Shown here: positions 1-13,117 of the stretch, in pieces | Layout: each line of letters opens with the position of its first letter | How positions within the stretch are numbered: the stretch's first letter is position 1 | From: Powellomyces hirtus | Lineage: Eukaryota > Chytridiomycota > Chytridiomycetes > Spizellomycetales > Powellomycetaceae | Direction of reading: 5' to 3' | Assembly: GCA_025526995.1 (NCBI GenBank) | Contig: JAHLKG010000013.1 | Location: 496,001 to 560,000, forward strand | Length of the DNA: 64,000 nucleotides | The notes under the pieces: model-generated | Seen by the model: the letters and a program-made list of their open reading frames with translations, nothing else | Database searches by the model: none | Told to the model about the DNA's origin: nothing | Position numbers and translations under genes: made by a program

Positions 1-20
1 TTTTCCCTTCCTGTTGCCAG

Positions 21-1238
21 TGGATCCTATTGCCCTGGGCATTCCCCACTATTCCCAGGTCATCAAAAATCCCATGGACCTTTCAACGATGCGTCATAAG
101 CTCGATGCCGGAGAATATGAGAACGCGGACGAGTTCGCGTCTGACGCAAAACTGATGTTCGAGAACTGCTATATTTTCAACCCCGCGGGCACGGATGTGC
201 ACAACTTTGGCAGAAAATTGGAGGAGGTGTTTGATCGGAAATGGAAAGAGAAGGCTGTCGCTACCTCGCCAGCACCAAGCCGCTCACAGCGCGCTTCAAA
301 AGCAAAGGTCAAGACGACCACCCATATGCACGATTACACGTCCTCAGAAGACGACGAGGAAGGTCAGTGAATTTGTGAATTGCTAATAGTACAATCTAAT
401 CACAGTTTTTATTGTCTGACGCTGTTCCGCGTGATTAATCTAACAGATTCCGATACGAAGCAGCTTCAGCTACTACAACAGCAATTGCAGGCAATCACCT
501 CTCAAATGGACATGCTGCAAGAGAAGCGCGAGCGCAAACGGAAGAAGCGGAAGAGCATGGCCAGCATTGGACATGCGCCACCTGTACAGAAAACTCCAAA
601 GATACCCAAAACCAAAGCGAAAACATCATCATCAGCACATCCGTCAACAACGAAGAAGCCTCGAAAGCAACAAAAGCCTCGGAAGGGCAAACACGACAGC
701 GAAGATGAGGACCAATTGCCGCCCTTAAATCAGCATCAGAAAGAGGAACTTAGCGAGCTTGTGAGCGAGCTTTCGCCAGAGAAGATCGACAAGGTCTTAG
801 AGATTATCCGACTGGGGTCAGATTTTCCGGATGTGAGTCTCACAGTGATTGGTTATCGGTAAACGCACTTGACGTGTCTTCTGACTTTTTCGGAATCAGA
901 CAACGGACGAAGGCGAAATAGAGCTCGACATTGAGAGCCTGAGCAAATCGACCTTATGGAAACTGTACAACTTCGTCAAAGGCGGTGGTTCTGGAAGATC
1001 TCCGTATACTAAAGGTCGTCCGGGACCTAAAGGACCGCGGAGCAACAAACCCAAGCCAAAGCCAAAAGGGGGCCCCGGTGAGCAACGTCGTTGTTTCTAT
1101 GTGTCACATGGTTCTGCGCCGACCCTTGGAAATCTCCTTGCTAATCGGTCCTCCACTTCAGTAGGATTGAGCCGTAACACGGACACGTCTGAGAATAGTG
1201 AATCAGGTTCGGATTCGGGGGAATCTGACAGCAATTAG
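21..1238 (+). CDS. BET-family double-bromodomain protein, 3' part (second bromodomain + NET domain)
   Basis: Chromatin reader that binds acetyl-lysine on histone tails and recruits transcription machinery (Bdf1/BRD4 family). The window opens on an intron end (pyrimidine tract then CAG at 18-20). Exons: 21-362, 447-832, 900-1077, 1162-1238, and phases agree at every junction. The first exon holds the second bromodomain: the PVDP start, NPMDLSTM and the acetyl-lysine-contacting Asn in 'ENCYIFNP' are visible. A basic/coiled stretch follows (KRERKRKKRK), then the NET domain ('ELSPEKIDKVLEII', 'IELDIESLSKSTLWKLYNFV') and a Ser/Asp/Glu-rich tail typical of BET proteins. The first bromodomain must lie upstream of the window. 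Family assignment is secure. It cannot be said whether this is a Bdf1 or Bdf2 equivalent. Confidence 0.93.
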
Positions 1239-1789
1239 GAAACAATCATAGCGGCTTCCACTCACACACCCTCGCTCGGCCATCCCTCCCGAAATTTGAT
1301 TTTCATCGTCTCTTTTTCAATGTGAATTTGCCTGAAAAGATGTGAATTGCTGTGATAAGACTTTTCAGGTCGCGTGTAGTCTTTGATGAGAAAGGCTGAC
1401 ATTCGGCAATACTGTTACCGGTGATTGTATTTCATCATCACGGGTTCGTTGCACGAAGCGTAGGTTCCTCGATGTGTGCACTTCAAACGGTTCTACAACC
1501 AAGTTTGGGCTCTTTGGTCTATCGATACCACTTTGTCACTTTGGTTGGAACACAAAGTGCGCTTGCCATTTCCACAGCCCCACAACGCGCTCCTTCGAAA
1601 AGTAGGGCAAAAAAACGCGCAGGTTTCCCATGCAACATGAACAACAACGTCAACGGCAGAGTCCGGAGGAACGGAAGTCCAGGTATCTTGAAGATGGTGT
1701 GAGAGCCAGTGGGAGGATGATCAGTGCATGGCTGTATCCTTCCGGGTTTATATATAAACCTTGACAAGGGACCGGACAACCTCACCAAG
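1239..1789. other. Intergenic: BET 3' flank and upstream region of the secreted-protein gene
   Basis: No convincing gene. Open frames here on both strands have no family features and overlap the neighbouring gene's sequence. The right end carries the TATA element listed separately. Confidence 0.6.
1751..1758 (+). promoter_or_regulatory. TATA box of the secreted-protein gene
   Basis: TATATAAA begins 39 bp before the ATG at 1790. A start site at the usual 25-30 bp would leave only a very short 5' leader. Confidence 0.55.
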
Positions 1790-2494
1790 ATGCTCATCCA
1801 AACCTTCCTCCTCGCCGCTGCGTGCACTCTGGCTGTCGCCTCCCCCCTGTCCGCTCGGGCACCAACAGACATTTCTGGATGTAAGCCATCGGTAGAGTGG
1901 GAATTCAAACTCAATGGTGACGCCAAGGACAGCGGCGATCTCAAGCAACATCCAGCCTGGAACAAAAAGTTCGACACTGCATGCGGATGTGCGGACGCTG
2001 TCCTGAACGCTCCCGGCCCCGCCGCGATCATGTTTGTGTGGAATTCGGTTACCAAGGGCTGCTACCCGAAGGGCATTTACCGCATTCCGTCCGGCGAGTA
2101 TGAGAGTGCGACCTTGTTGTTGCCGTATGTGACTGCGGACCCCGATGCCGCCAAGACGTACACGGTGGGAAACAGCGGGAGGATTGCTGCTGTAAGTACA
2201 CCTATCGCGACTCGTTGTCTCGTTGGTTTCCAGTATTGGGATGTTCCAAGTTTGTCTCATTTCTATTTTCTTTGATTGCAGAAAAAGTGCCTGAACCTCA
2301 ACATGGGTTACAATCAGGACAACTTTGACAAAGCCTGCGGATCCATGGTTGGCGCCAACGATTACGAGTTTGGAATCTATCGATACAACCAGAAATTTCA
2401 AGCTACCTGCTCCCTGTGCCACTTTGATGATGCCACTGGGCAGGTCCTTGGATACAGAGCCCCCGGTAATATTCCCAGTGTCATTTTCCCGTAG
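1790..2494 (+). CDS. Small secreted cysteine-containing protein, lineage-specific
   Basis: Two exons, 1790-2191 and 2282-2494, with the intron joined in phase 0 (GTAAGT...TTGCAG). The product is about 204 aa. Residues 1-22 are a clear signal peptide (MLIQTFLLAAACTLAVASPL, then SARA). The mature chain has eight cysteines, including a CGC pair and a C-x-x-C near the end, which suggests disulphide bonding outside the cell. No catalytic motif or known domain is recognised. The start is the first ATG after a TATA box and directly begins the signal peptide. It could be a wall-associated protein or a secreted effector-like protein; neither is shown by the sequence. Confidence 0.75.
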
Positions 2495-2922
2495 GAGTCC
2501 CGCCGACGTGGTTAACGGTACTGCCGCGGCACACTGGTGAGTGGGGACCCCAATGGGGGATTCTCCTGGCGGTTAAAGCATGAATGAGTGTTGCCCAATT
2601 TATACCGTTGTTTACATATATCGCTATACATTACACGGCATAAAAATATACTTGTCAAAGAGTACTTCCTTCTGTTGTGAGCCTCTGTCAGAGATCCACA
2701 CGGATATTAAGTCTATTTTGTCCCCTAGCAACAGCGCACTATCTAGCCGAAAAAAAGCAAGAGCAGGGGATATTATCAAACATTAAAGATTCTAGGATAA
2801 AGGGGAAAGTAAAAGAAGAAAATGAGGTATCACAAAACTAGGTAGAGACTAAATAGCTAAAGTGGGTGGAGGCGTGCGTTGGAAAGTGGATAAGCAGTCG
2901 AGAGGTAGTGGTGGCGCAGGCC
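2495..2922. other. Intergenic between convergent genes
   Basis: 3' flanks of the secreted-protein gene (+) and the esterase gene (-). It is AT-richer than the neighbouring exons and no gene is seen. Confidence 0.6.
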
Positions 2923-4912
2923 TTATTTCTTCTCTTTCTCGCCGGCGGCAACAGCGGCCACGTGTCGCTCGTACATTCTGCCCAGGAATCGTTCGATACC
3001 ATAGGCCATGTAGTGAGCGCGCGGGGCAGAGAGGATGTCGTACATGTGGTTGGCATTCTGTAATCCAAAGAAGCAGAAAGAGAGAAACGAATCAGAGTGC
3101 GAGCTACAGAGTGGGCAACACCTTGATAGACTAAGCACTTACAGGAAACTCGACGTAGCATATTGGGGACTTGGAGATCTTTTTGAAACTCTGGACGAAG
3201 TCGCGCGTGGACCGGAAGGGAACCAGGATGTCGGCGCGGCCGCTTTTTGAAAGTCATAGAAAGAGTATATGGTGAGAAATCTAGGATCAAACGAGCATGT
3301 GACCCTCTTTGACGAAACCGAAACTCACGTGAAGAGAAGAAACGGCGGCAGCTGCTCGGTACCAGTGACAACCCGCGGGCCGGAAGGTCTGACAGGTCTG
3401 CCATCCGGGCCCGGGCCGGCAAGGGCAGTAACGTCCTCCACATCGATTCCAGCAACAGCAGCGACCTTGTTGCTCTTCCTTCGCTGAGCCTCCATGCGCT
3501 TGAGCAAGATGACCGGGCTGGAGGCCTGCATAAGCTCCTCATTGGCTGCAAATCCATTCGGCAGGCCGGCAACGCTGGAAGCGAACCATTCCTGGAACTT
3601 ATGTTTCCAGTACCGCTTGTGGTTCGTCACGTCAAGAACCGGGTTCATTCCGACGCAGGCCTGGACGGTTGTGTCAACGTTTTCAAATCCAGGCTGGTAA
3701 TAAGGGTCATTCGGGGTCATGGCGGCCATGGCTGCCAGGTGTCCACCAGCAGAGTTTCCGGAGATGGCAATGAAGTTGGGGTCTCCACCATAGCGGACCG
3801 CGTGCTGGCGGACCCAGCGGATGGCACGCTTAACGTCGATCAGATGTTCCGGGTACTTGACGTGAGGGGTGAGGCGGTAGTTGACGCTGACAACGACCCA
3901 GCGTTTGAGCGCCATGTAGGAGATAGCAGGAGTGGTGATGGTCTTGTCACCCATGGACCATGAGCCACCGTGGATGTAAATCTGTCAAATGAACAGGACA
4001 AAGCGAGAGCCACAAGATTCTTTAGCACTGCGTCTTCATTTGTTGTCAGTTGCCCTCGGCGATGGACATACCAGAATTGGACGGTTACGCGGGTAGCTCG
4101 GGTGGATGTGCACATCGAGGGACATGTAAGGTTCTGCGGCGGGTCCAGCATGCTTGAGTTCGGCGTCAGTAGCGTAGCAGACTGTGGCAAAAGAGAGGAG
4201 AAAAGAAGTCATCATCAGCATTTGCCAATCTGGAAAAACACATCCAGAATATCTCGCAATTCACCCGGCAGCACGATACATACTATCAGGGTGCACCATT
4301 ACGTTCCTGGCGTACCAGAACGGGTTGAGGAGTCGGAACCAGTATCCGAGGCTAATGAAGAAACGGAAGCTGGGCTTGAGCACACACGCTCGTCACCTCT
4401 CGGACAAACTCAGAACCACTAAAAGGAAACCAAACTCACTGGAAGAAACCGGGCGGGTCATGCGAATCGACGGCCCTGTACATCTTGGTCTGTTCTTCAA
4501 CAACAAATCGAGCAAAGTAGGACTGGAGGAAGAAAGCCCAAATCATGAGGAAGACGGCAATGTCGAGCCGGTAGAGCCATTGAATGCCCCTGATTCCGTT
4601 GGCAGGGTCGAGAACGCCGACCGCGGACGCAAAGTAGAGAATGAGGAATTTGAAGCCGAGGAAGATTTGCGGGAACTCAGTGCTGGAGAAGGACAGAGAA
4701 TGGGAGTGAGAACCACTTCTTCAGCCAACAGCAAAAGGGAGCGGTCGACATTGTTCTCGTCAAACGTACACCAGGGTGGAAAGGATCATGACAGCCATTC
4801 GGTAGTTTGCTGTGCTCTTTGCCGGAGGAGGCAGCTGAGACACGACGCACAAGGCGCCTGTCAGGAGCACGGAGGTCGCATAGAGAGCGGTGTAGATCGC
4901 CAGGACCCACAT
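2923..4912 (-). CDS. HSL-type alpha/beta-hydrolase esterase with N-terminal membrane segments
   Basis: Carboxylester hydrolase of the hormone-sensitive-lipase/AADAC type. Seven exons: 4912-4770, 4682-4440, 4369-4284, 4181-4072, 3981-3329, 3242-3143, 3057-2923. All phases close, giving 489 aa. The first 160 or so residues contain several hydrophobic stretches (ATSVLLTGALCVV; FLGFKFLILYFASAVGVL; IAVFLMIWAFFLQSYF) that should anchor it in a membrane, probably the ER. The catalytic domain has the oxyanion motif 'IYIHGGSWSMG', the nucleophile elbow 'GNSAGGH' (Ser), the acid in 'GRADILVPF' (Asp) and the base in 'NANHMYDI' (His). The physiological substrate (acetyl esters, sterol esters or xenobiotics) cannot be read from the sequence. 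Confidence 0.88.
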
Positions 4913-5607
4913 TGATGCTGTCGAGGTGTGAAATGGAGGGGGCGTGAAATGAGGAAAGTGTGAAAAAAGCACCCTTCGCTTGAGGGCAGCAACGGGCGGC
5001 AGGCGGGAAAAGGCACAGGAAGATCCGAGGGGTTCAACAAAAGCCACGCACGGCACGGATGGACACGCGAGTTGTCCAATCTGAAAGTGCCGTTTCCCGC
5101 TTTCGCATGTGCGCCTTGCACTACTTTCTGCATGCGTGCACGTAAACGCGCTATGCCGTCAAAACGGCGGAGAAAGAGGCTTTGCACCGCCGAATACGGA
5201 ATCGCAACTGCGGCAGGCAATGCGCGTAATCAAGCTCAACAAGCCACATTCCATCCAGACAGACAGACCTCGCGCAAAGGTAGATGGATGGATGTGTGAA
5301 TTGCAATTATTGAGGGTCTATCTGAGATATCGTATTCCTAGAACTACTAAATAAATCTATGCTACTCGGGTCACCCCAACCTGCCGCAAGCCCATGGGAT
5401 GGTTTGACTGTTGAAAAGCGGCAATGAAACAGAGAATGTGTTCTCCTTCACACCGGAACGAAATAAAGCAAAGGTGTGATGGGCGGGGAGAAGAGGGAAT
5501 CGAAGAAGAAACAGGAGGCGGATGTGGGTGTGACGGGGGAAACGGAGGGGAGGGGCGAAGAAGAGAGATGGCAAAGGATAGACACAATGTCAAACCGTCC
5601 AGAAGGA
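4913..5607. other. Intergenic: esterase promoter side and carrier 3' flank
   Basis: No gene recognised. The stretch near 5440-5580 is strongly purine-skewed on the + strand (GGGGAGAAGAGGGAA type). Open frames there are a by-product of that skew. Confidence 0.55.
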
Positions 5608-7797
5608 TTATATCATGTTCTTGGTCTTTTCGTAGACGACATAACTGATGCTGACGGCTGGGAGGACCTTCATGAGTGTGGGCGCCAGGCCTTTGTAGAA
5701 ACCAAACATGCCCTCGCGAGCGTATGTTTTGCGGATCACATCGAAGCTGTTGGTGTACCGATACGGGTGGGATGGTGTGCCTTGTGCTTGGAGTCTGGAT
5801 GGAAGAAACACACAAATGAGGAAGAACCTTTAGCGTGATGCGCGTTTCCTTCCTTGGTTTACTCGTTTCTCACCGTGTTCTGATCACACTGAGCGGGTAC
5901 ATGATGACCGCACCCGTAGCTGCGCTTACTGCACCAAAACCCAACAGTCTCAAACTGCTCGCTTTGGCGTCCTTGTTCCCCGTCCGTTGCCGTAACCGCT
6001 TCTCATAGCCGCTGCGAAGCGTCTCGTACGTGCCGAGATCGATGCCCGCATAAGGCACGATGCCGATGAGTGACGGTATGCAACCGCGGTAGAAGGCGCG
6101 GAGGCCGTTTTCGCGATACATTTGTCGCATCGTGCTGGTAATTAGCCGCTCAGTACGGTATCTTCGTTTCGCAGTTGCCTCTACTGATGGTAATGATGCT
6201 GTTGGGGATTGATGTGAGGCTGCTGCTGTGGTGGTGGCATTCTCGGATATCTGTGCCATTATTCTCGTCTTTACTGTTTCGAGCGGGTATATGGTGAACT
6301 GACTGATAAGGCCCGCAACCCCACCGGCCAGGAATCTGCCAGGCACACTGATGTAGTCGGCGTGGTTGACACCTTCAACCTTGGCCACTGCGGTTTTCAT
6401 GGTTTCGAAGGTAAAAAATTTCATTCCGCTTTCCGGTGCAATCTTTAGCACGTTGATCCCGTTTCCACGGTAAAACGAGAGGAAACCGCCCTGTTGGTAT
6501 ATTCTTTGAATGCCGACCAAGATAGCACTCGCGGAGGGATGGGCTGATGTGGCTGAAGCTGCGCCGACCGGTGGCACTGCTGTTTGAGTCACCAGTAGGA
6601 CCTTCAAGGATAGCAAAAAGTCTTGAGCAATCGAAACAGTGCCCACCTTTACTGTCTCACACAAACACACCTTCAGTCGATCTAAGGGCGCGGTAACACT
6701 ACGACTCACAGCGCCACTTAATCCTCCGCATAAGAAATACCGTATCCGCTGACTGACGACCGAATCCGATCCTCGCAAGTTATCCGGAAACGGCATAGAA
6801 TCGGAATTCACGTCGACATTGTAGATGCTGTTGAGGTAGTTGAAGATGTTCTGCGGGGTGGCGGTGCGGGGAAGGAGAAGAAGAAAGTCGCGCCATTCGT
6901 CGTAGGTGATGCTGCCACTGCTGTTTGTGTCGAAGCGATTGAGGAGTGTCTGGATGTCGGCATCGGTCATGGGTATTCCAGCCGCTGTCACAAACTGCCG
7001 TAACTCGTGATATTGTATCGTGTTGTCCCCGCTCGAATCAATCTGCGATTAGTCATCAGAAAGCTGCATTAGGATCCAGTCTTCCCGCTTTCGCATATCA
7101 TTCCCATCATTGTTGACCAGTGAACATACCTGTCGAAAGACCCTCTCTAGCTCCAATTCCTTCTGATGCACAAACGCCTCAAACTCCGCAAATGATATCC
7201 GTCCATCCTTGGTCTTATCACATTCTTTGACCAGCTCCCTCGCATACATGACCGCAGACCCAACCGTGACATCTTTCGGACCCTTTCTGGAATCAGTCCT
7301 CTTGCCAGCAGCGGTTGTCGGTCGCGGCGATTCAGATGGTGGTGGTGATTGTGTTGAGGATATTGGTTGTTGTTGCCGCTGCAGTTTTCGTTCACAGCGT
7401 AGTCTGGAATTGGCGGCCAGTTCGTCCAGTCGTCGGAGAATGTTGTCGTGGTCAAGGTAGCCCGTTTTGTTATCGTCTAACGCTTCGAACAACATCCGTA
7501 TTCGCCCGCGGCGTGTTTCTGGGTCTTCACGAGACTGGAAGGACGGACAACGTTTCAGTACAAGTTGTTGACATTGCTCTCCATTTCCTTTTCCTGAACG
7601 AACCACATACCAGCAACGTATTCCCCGATCGAGCATCCGCCTTTGTATCTCTAAATGGCTGATCAACACGCAACGCCTGTCGACAGCATCCAGGTTAGCA
7701 TCGCGGGTGTCAGAAGCCCACTCCTTTCAGTTCTTACCGCCGGCTGAGTCACATCCGCGTAGATGCTTCTCGGGAGCAACCAGGTTGGGATTCCCAT
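5608..7797 (-). CDS. SAL1: EF-hand calcium-regulated mitochondrial carrier (SCaMC / Sal1 type)
   Basis: Inner-membrane solute carrier. The family exchanges ATP-Mg or ADP for phosphate under calcium control. Exons: 7797-7738, 7676-7611, 7534-7130, 7042-6671, 6601-5874, 5794-5608, giving 605 aa with closed phases. The N-terminal half carries EF-hands ('[12 protein letters not shown]', '[14 protein letters not shown]', '[13 protein letters not shown]', '[13 protein letters not shown]'). The C-terminal half has three carrier repeats with signatures such as 'APLDRLK', 'YPLETVKTR' and 'YPLSVIRTR'. The start at 7797 was chosen because it opens a 20-codon exon ending in GTAAGA that joins in phase. 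The intron at 6670-6602 is 69 nt without a stop, so a naive frame reads through it and inserts 23 residues after PLDRLK. Assignment to the ATP-Mg/Pi subgroup rests on the four EF-hands. Confidence 0.9.
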
Positions 7798-8583
7798 TTC
7801 CCAAGATAAAGGTGTTTGTGTGAGGGTCAAAACGTCCGCTTCCACGCCCAGCAACGCCTGCTCCCTAGTTCCGTTCTATATTCTCCCTTTTCTCGTTTGT
7901 TGCCACGCGATACAGTTGTTGCTCGGAAGCTGCTTTCCAAGTCTATCTAATGTGGTCCTTGGTTGAAAATGCGGTATTTGATACGATCAACTGTTTATTT
8001 CTACGAATTCCTGCTGGCACGAAAAACGGGCGCGGGTGGGAAGGTGAATTGTTCGCCGAAATCGGTCCGTGATGCGTGCGCTCAGAGAAGTGCGAATCTA
8101 TCCGCGCCAATTTAGGAAATAAATATGGAGCAGATGCTTCGCGTTGGCGTGAGAGTTCAGGGCGCGAGAGGATTGCACAGGCAGCAATGCACCAAAAAAG
8201 AAAAAAAAAGAAAAAGAATAAAGAATAAAGAAAAGGGACACCCTTACGATCAGCAAGCGGACGGAGGCGGAACCGGACATTTTTGGAACAAAGTCGCTGA
8301 CATAAGAGCCATGCTAGATACAGCACCGTCAGCGTCCGACAATTTCCTTCCCAATCGCTGCAGCCCTTGGCAGACATAAAACTACCACCCCCCGACCAGT
8401 GTGGTCAACAGCAACGATACGCCGCTCCTCCCTCTCCGACATCAGCAGCATCATGGGATATGACATTCCAAGAGGATGTTGATTCCGTTCAAATCCAGTA
8501 CAAATGTATTTATACATCAAACATTTAGAGCACAAACGAGGCACGGTACGAGACCACCAGCGTTGCGTACATCAACAACCTCT
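7798..8583. other. Intergenic: carrier 5' side and actin 3' flank
   Basis: No gene recognised. An A-rich run (AAAAAAGAAAAAAAAAG) lies near 8194-8215. The actin mRNA should end left of 8584. Confidence 0.55.
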
Positions 8584-10268
<1,685 letters not shown>

Positions 10269-10705
10269 GTTTATGTGTTGTTAGATGTGGAGGGGAAGAG
10301 GGGATTTTGAGCTGGGAGTTGTGGGAAGATTGCAAGAATCTGAACGAAGCAGATGGGATTGGCAGCGGCAGGGTGCGGGGGGGGGGGGGGGGGGGGGGGG
10401 ATAAGGCAGTTTGTCTGTCTTGGCGGCCTTTCACTCACATCACGCACTTTGCTGAAGGGCCCCAATCGGGCCAGAACTTATCCAGCCAGTCGAGCCATAA
10501 AGACGCACACACTCGAGCCAAGAATGGATGTTGTCTGACGTAAGCTGCGGAGTTGGCCGTTCCACCAAAAGGCCAAATCAGGGGCAGACATTATTTTGTT
10601 CTGACACGCTTCTATGGAATTAAAGTACCAGACATATCTATAGAGTAACTAACCGAAAGGAGAATCAAAACACGCAAGGATATCCATACACCGCACTATC
10701 TTTCA
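10269..10705. other. Actin promoter region
   Basis: Upstream region of actin (to the left) and 3' flank of the receptor gene (to the right). It holds the G24 tract listed separately. The purine/pyrimidine skew around that tract explains the open frames here, and no gene is seen. Confidence 0.6.
10377..10400. repeat. Poly-G homopolymer, 24 nt
   Basis: An uninterrupted run of 24 G on the + strand (C24 in the actin sense direction), 109 bp upstream of the actin start codon. Confidence 0.95.
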
Positions 10706-12228
10706 TCATCGGAAACCGAACTCAGAGTCCGTTGAGGCACTGGCTGCAGTCCTTGGTGCACCTCTTTGCAGGCGCGGCCTGGCTTGCTCATCCTTGAGCT
10801 GTGTGATGAAACGAGGTCGAGGATGAGTACATTGTTTCAAACAATTGAATGGGCATGCGAAACGCGAACAACTCACCATGAACCGGCGATACGCGAATGC
10901 ATTGGCGACACCTCCCATGTTGGTCAGCGTTACCACCGTAATATCGAGGGGCGTGTAAAACCGTCCTGTAACTCCAAGGATCGCGTAGATGATGTATGGC
11001 ATCCATTGAATAAGGTAGATGACAACGAAAACCGGCAAATCACGGACAAGTTTGGCAAGCTTCTTTTCGTTGGCAGCGGCCATTTCTGATTGCGTGTTTA
11101 TCGGTGTTGGTGCAAACTGCTTCTGTCGCAATTCAGGCGAGCTCATAACATATGGATCGACGCTGATAGCGCTGAGAGATCCACCGAACGATGTTGATGG
11201 TCCGCTTGTCATGTTGAAGTGGGAACCATTCGTCATCTTGTTCACGTTACGCTTCCTGCGGTTCATCTTCATCAAAGCGCGGCGATGGGCCCACAGATGA
11301 TACGTCAAGTGTCCGTAGAAGAACCCGCTGAAAATTAGTGCGGCGAGAACAACAGACCCGTTGAAGACAAACAGTCGGTTGGGCAGCCCGCACCACATCT
11401 AAGATGGAGCAACATATTAGCATTCGACCCAAACCTATATCCGCCGGAAAAACCCAACCCAGCCATGAACATTTACATACCACCTCCTGTCCATAGTCGT
11501 CCGTGGCGAACGGGATCAAATTCCATAGGAAGGGCACACCCCAGCAAATGGCATGCATTCTCCAATCTTGTTTTCCCGTGTTGAGATATTTGGTGCGAAC
11601 GATGGCGCTCCACAGGTAAAATGCGATTGTCGTCACCCAGATGGCTGACAAGCTCTGCGGAGAAAATGATTACCTCAAGCGCTACCACAAGAAGAAATAT
11701 TATCAAGTTGAACTCTACCATGGAGTACACCATTCCGAACCCCAAAAATCTACACAATCCTCCTGTCGCAAGCGTCCCTTTGCTGACCGAGATGATGTGA
11801 TCCTAACAAGAGAAATATCAGATCACTCACTGTGATCAACATACTAGTGCTAACATTCCGAGAAGGGACACTTACTGTTCCGTGAAAGATGGCAAACCTG
11901 GAACAAATGCAAACATCGCGTAAGAAATTGCCTTTTCACGTGATTGCCTTCCCCTCAACTTACAAACAGTCTGTCGCCGAGATCCACATGGGAAACCGTT
12001 GCGAGGTGTTCATTCGGCTCCTGCGCGCTTTCGAGAGCGTCTGGTAAATGATATATATGGATCCCCAGAAACTGAAGGTGATGACAGTCAAGGCGATGAT
12101 GTGGATGGTGAGCCTTGGTTGGGAGAGTATGAGTTAGTCCCTGCCCAGTCAACCCAATGGAACGAAGCAGCTCACCATAGATCTTTGGGAGCCCCACTGT
12201 ACAGCTGCTCAGCGTGGGTGTCGATCAT
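10706..12228 (-). CDS. Seven-transmembrane receptor, cAMP-receptor-like (class E / CRL type)
   Basis: G-protein-coupled receptor resembling the Dictyostelium cAMP-receptor-like family found in fungi. Exons: 12228-12176, 12113-11964, 11897-11876, 11802-11719, 11654-11481, 11398-10877, 10798-10706, giving 365 aa with all phases closed. TM1 is 'LTIHIIALTVITFSFWGSIY'. TM3 starts at the conserved Cys (LCRFLGFGMVYSM) and continues as 'SLSAIWVTTIAFYLWSAIV'. 'AICWGVPFLWNLIPF' is TM4. 'WCGLPNRLFVFNGSVVLAAL' leads into TM5. 'VFVVIYLIQWMPYIIYAIL' is TM6. A long basic, Ser-rich third loop lies between TM5 and TM6. The TM3 intron (11718-11655) is needed to keep frame. The last intron (10876-10799, 78 nt) has no stop and could be retained. 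The ligand is unknown. Confidence 0.8.
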
Positions 12229-13117
12229 TTTGAATGGTTCGCGAAAAAAATGAATTACTGGCACTTCGTTTCCAGTACTCAGTTCCGCTCTATTTTCGGA
12301 GCCACCGGAGATAGGTGGGAAGTTCCCGCTAAGCTCTTGTTTGCTATGGATAAGAGCAACTCTATTCTTCGATTTAGCTGAATAGGATGTCTCGAAACCA
12401 AGGGCTATGTTCTTTCGTATATTTTTGGCGACGTCCGGCGATTTCTCGCCTAGTAGCTATTTTAACACCAAAAAACCAGCGGAGTTTTTCATTCTGCCGT
12501 GTGGACCGCTTGGGCGGCTGGGGGGGACGGAAGGAGGATTTTTTCCACTTCCGAACGCCCAAAATGCGGGATGAAGCTGTCACAGAGTTGAGGCGCCCTA
12601 CCAGTCACACGCGTTACCAGATCCCACAGTCGCGGGCGTGGCTTCTAGCGTGCACTCGCGAAACGTTGGGCGGCTTGACGGTGTTATGAACACAAAACAG
12701 ATGGGGATTTCACGACGCAGATTTTCAAAAAAAGCTAGTTCGCTGCGGGAACCGCCACAGCGGCCTCACGACGTGCCACAGAACGGCGTGCCACAGATGC
12801 GTGAGTCTCATGAGTATCATTCTCCAGGAGTGCACAGAACAGTCGCCGCCGGTTCCGGCAGCCCGGTGCACCGACAAAACTAATAATAAGTTCAGGCTAG
12901 CTATCTATCTGCGCGGGGCCTTGTGATCATTTCTTCGGCAATACATCAGCAGCTAGTACGAAGATGCAGTGCTTTCCATTGCGCGCACCTGTGAACATGC
13001 CACAGAACGGCATCGAGACGAAAAAATGTCATGCGACGTTATCTAGGACGTCATCTACCGCAAGAATGTCACGAAAGAGGCGTTGGAGAATAAGTGAACC
13101 TCTAACAAACATTCTCT
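12229..13117. other. Intergenic with a short dispersed repeat
   Basis: No gene recognised. The 14-mer TGCCACAGAACGGC occurs twice (near 12776 and 12999), and the first copy is followed at once by another GTGCCACAGA. Receptor promoter lies to the left, Nudix gene 3' flank to the right. Confidence 0.5.

Noticed and set aside
1519..2422. Long minus-strand ORFs opposite the secreted-protein gene
   Set aside because: Antisense shadows of a GC-rich exon; the + strand gene has a signal peptide, TATA box and clean intron.
3243..3329. Continuous reading of the esterase beyond 'LLFT' into its long-frame end
   Set aside because: The GTGAGT donor and a later CAAAAAG acceptor restore the catalytic Asp motif GRADILVP, so the long frame ends in an intron.
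11637..11655. A 19-nt GTAATC...CGCAG 'mini-intron' or frameshift in the receptor gene
   Set aside because: A normal 64-nt GT-AG intron (11718-11655) starting at GTAGAG keeps the frame and gives a continuous TM3, so neither a mini-intron nor a frameshift is needed.
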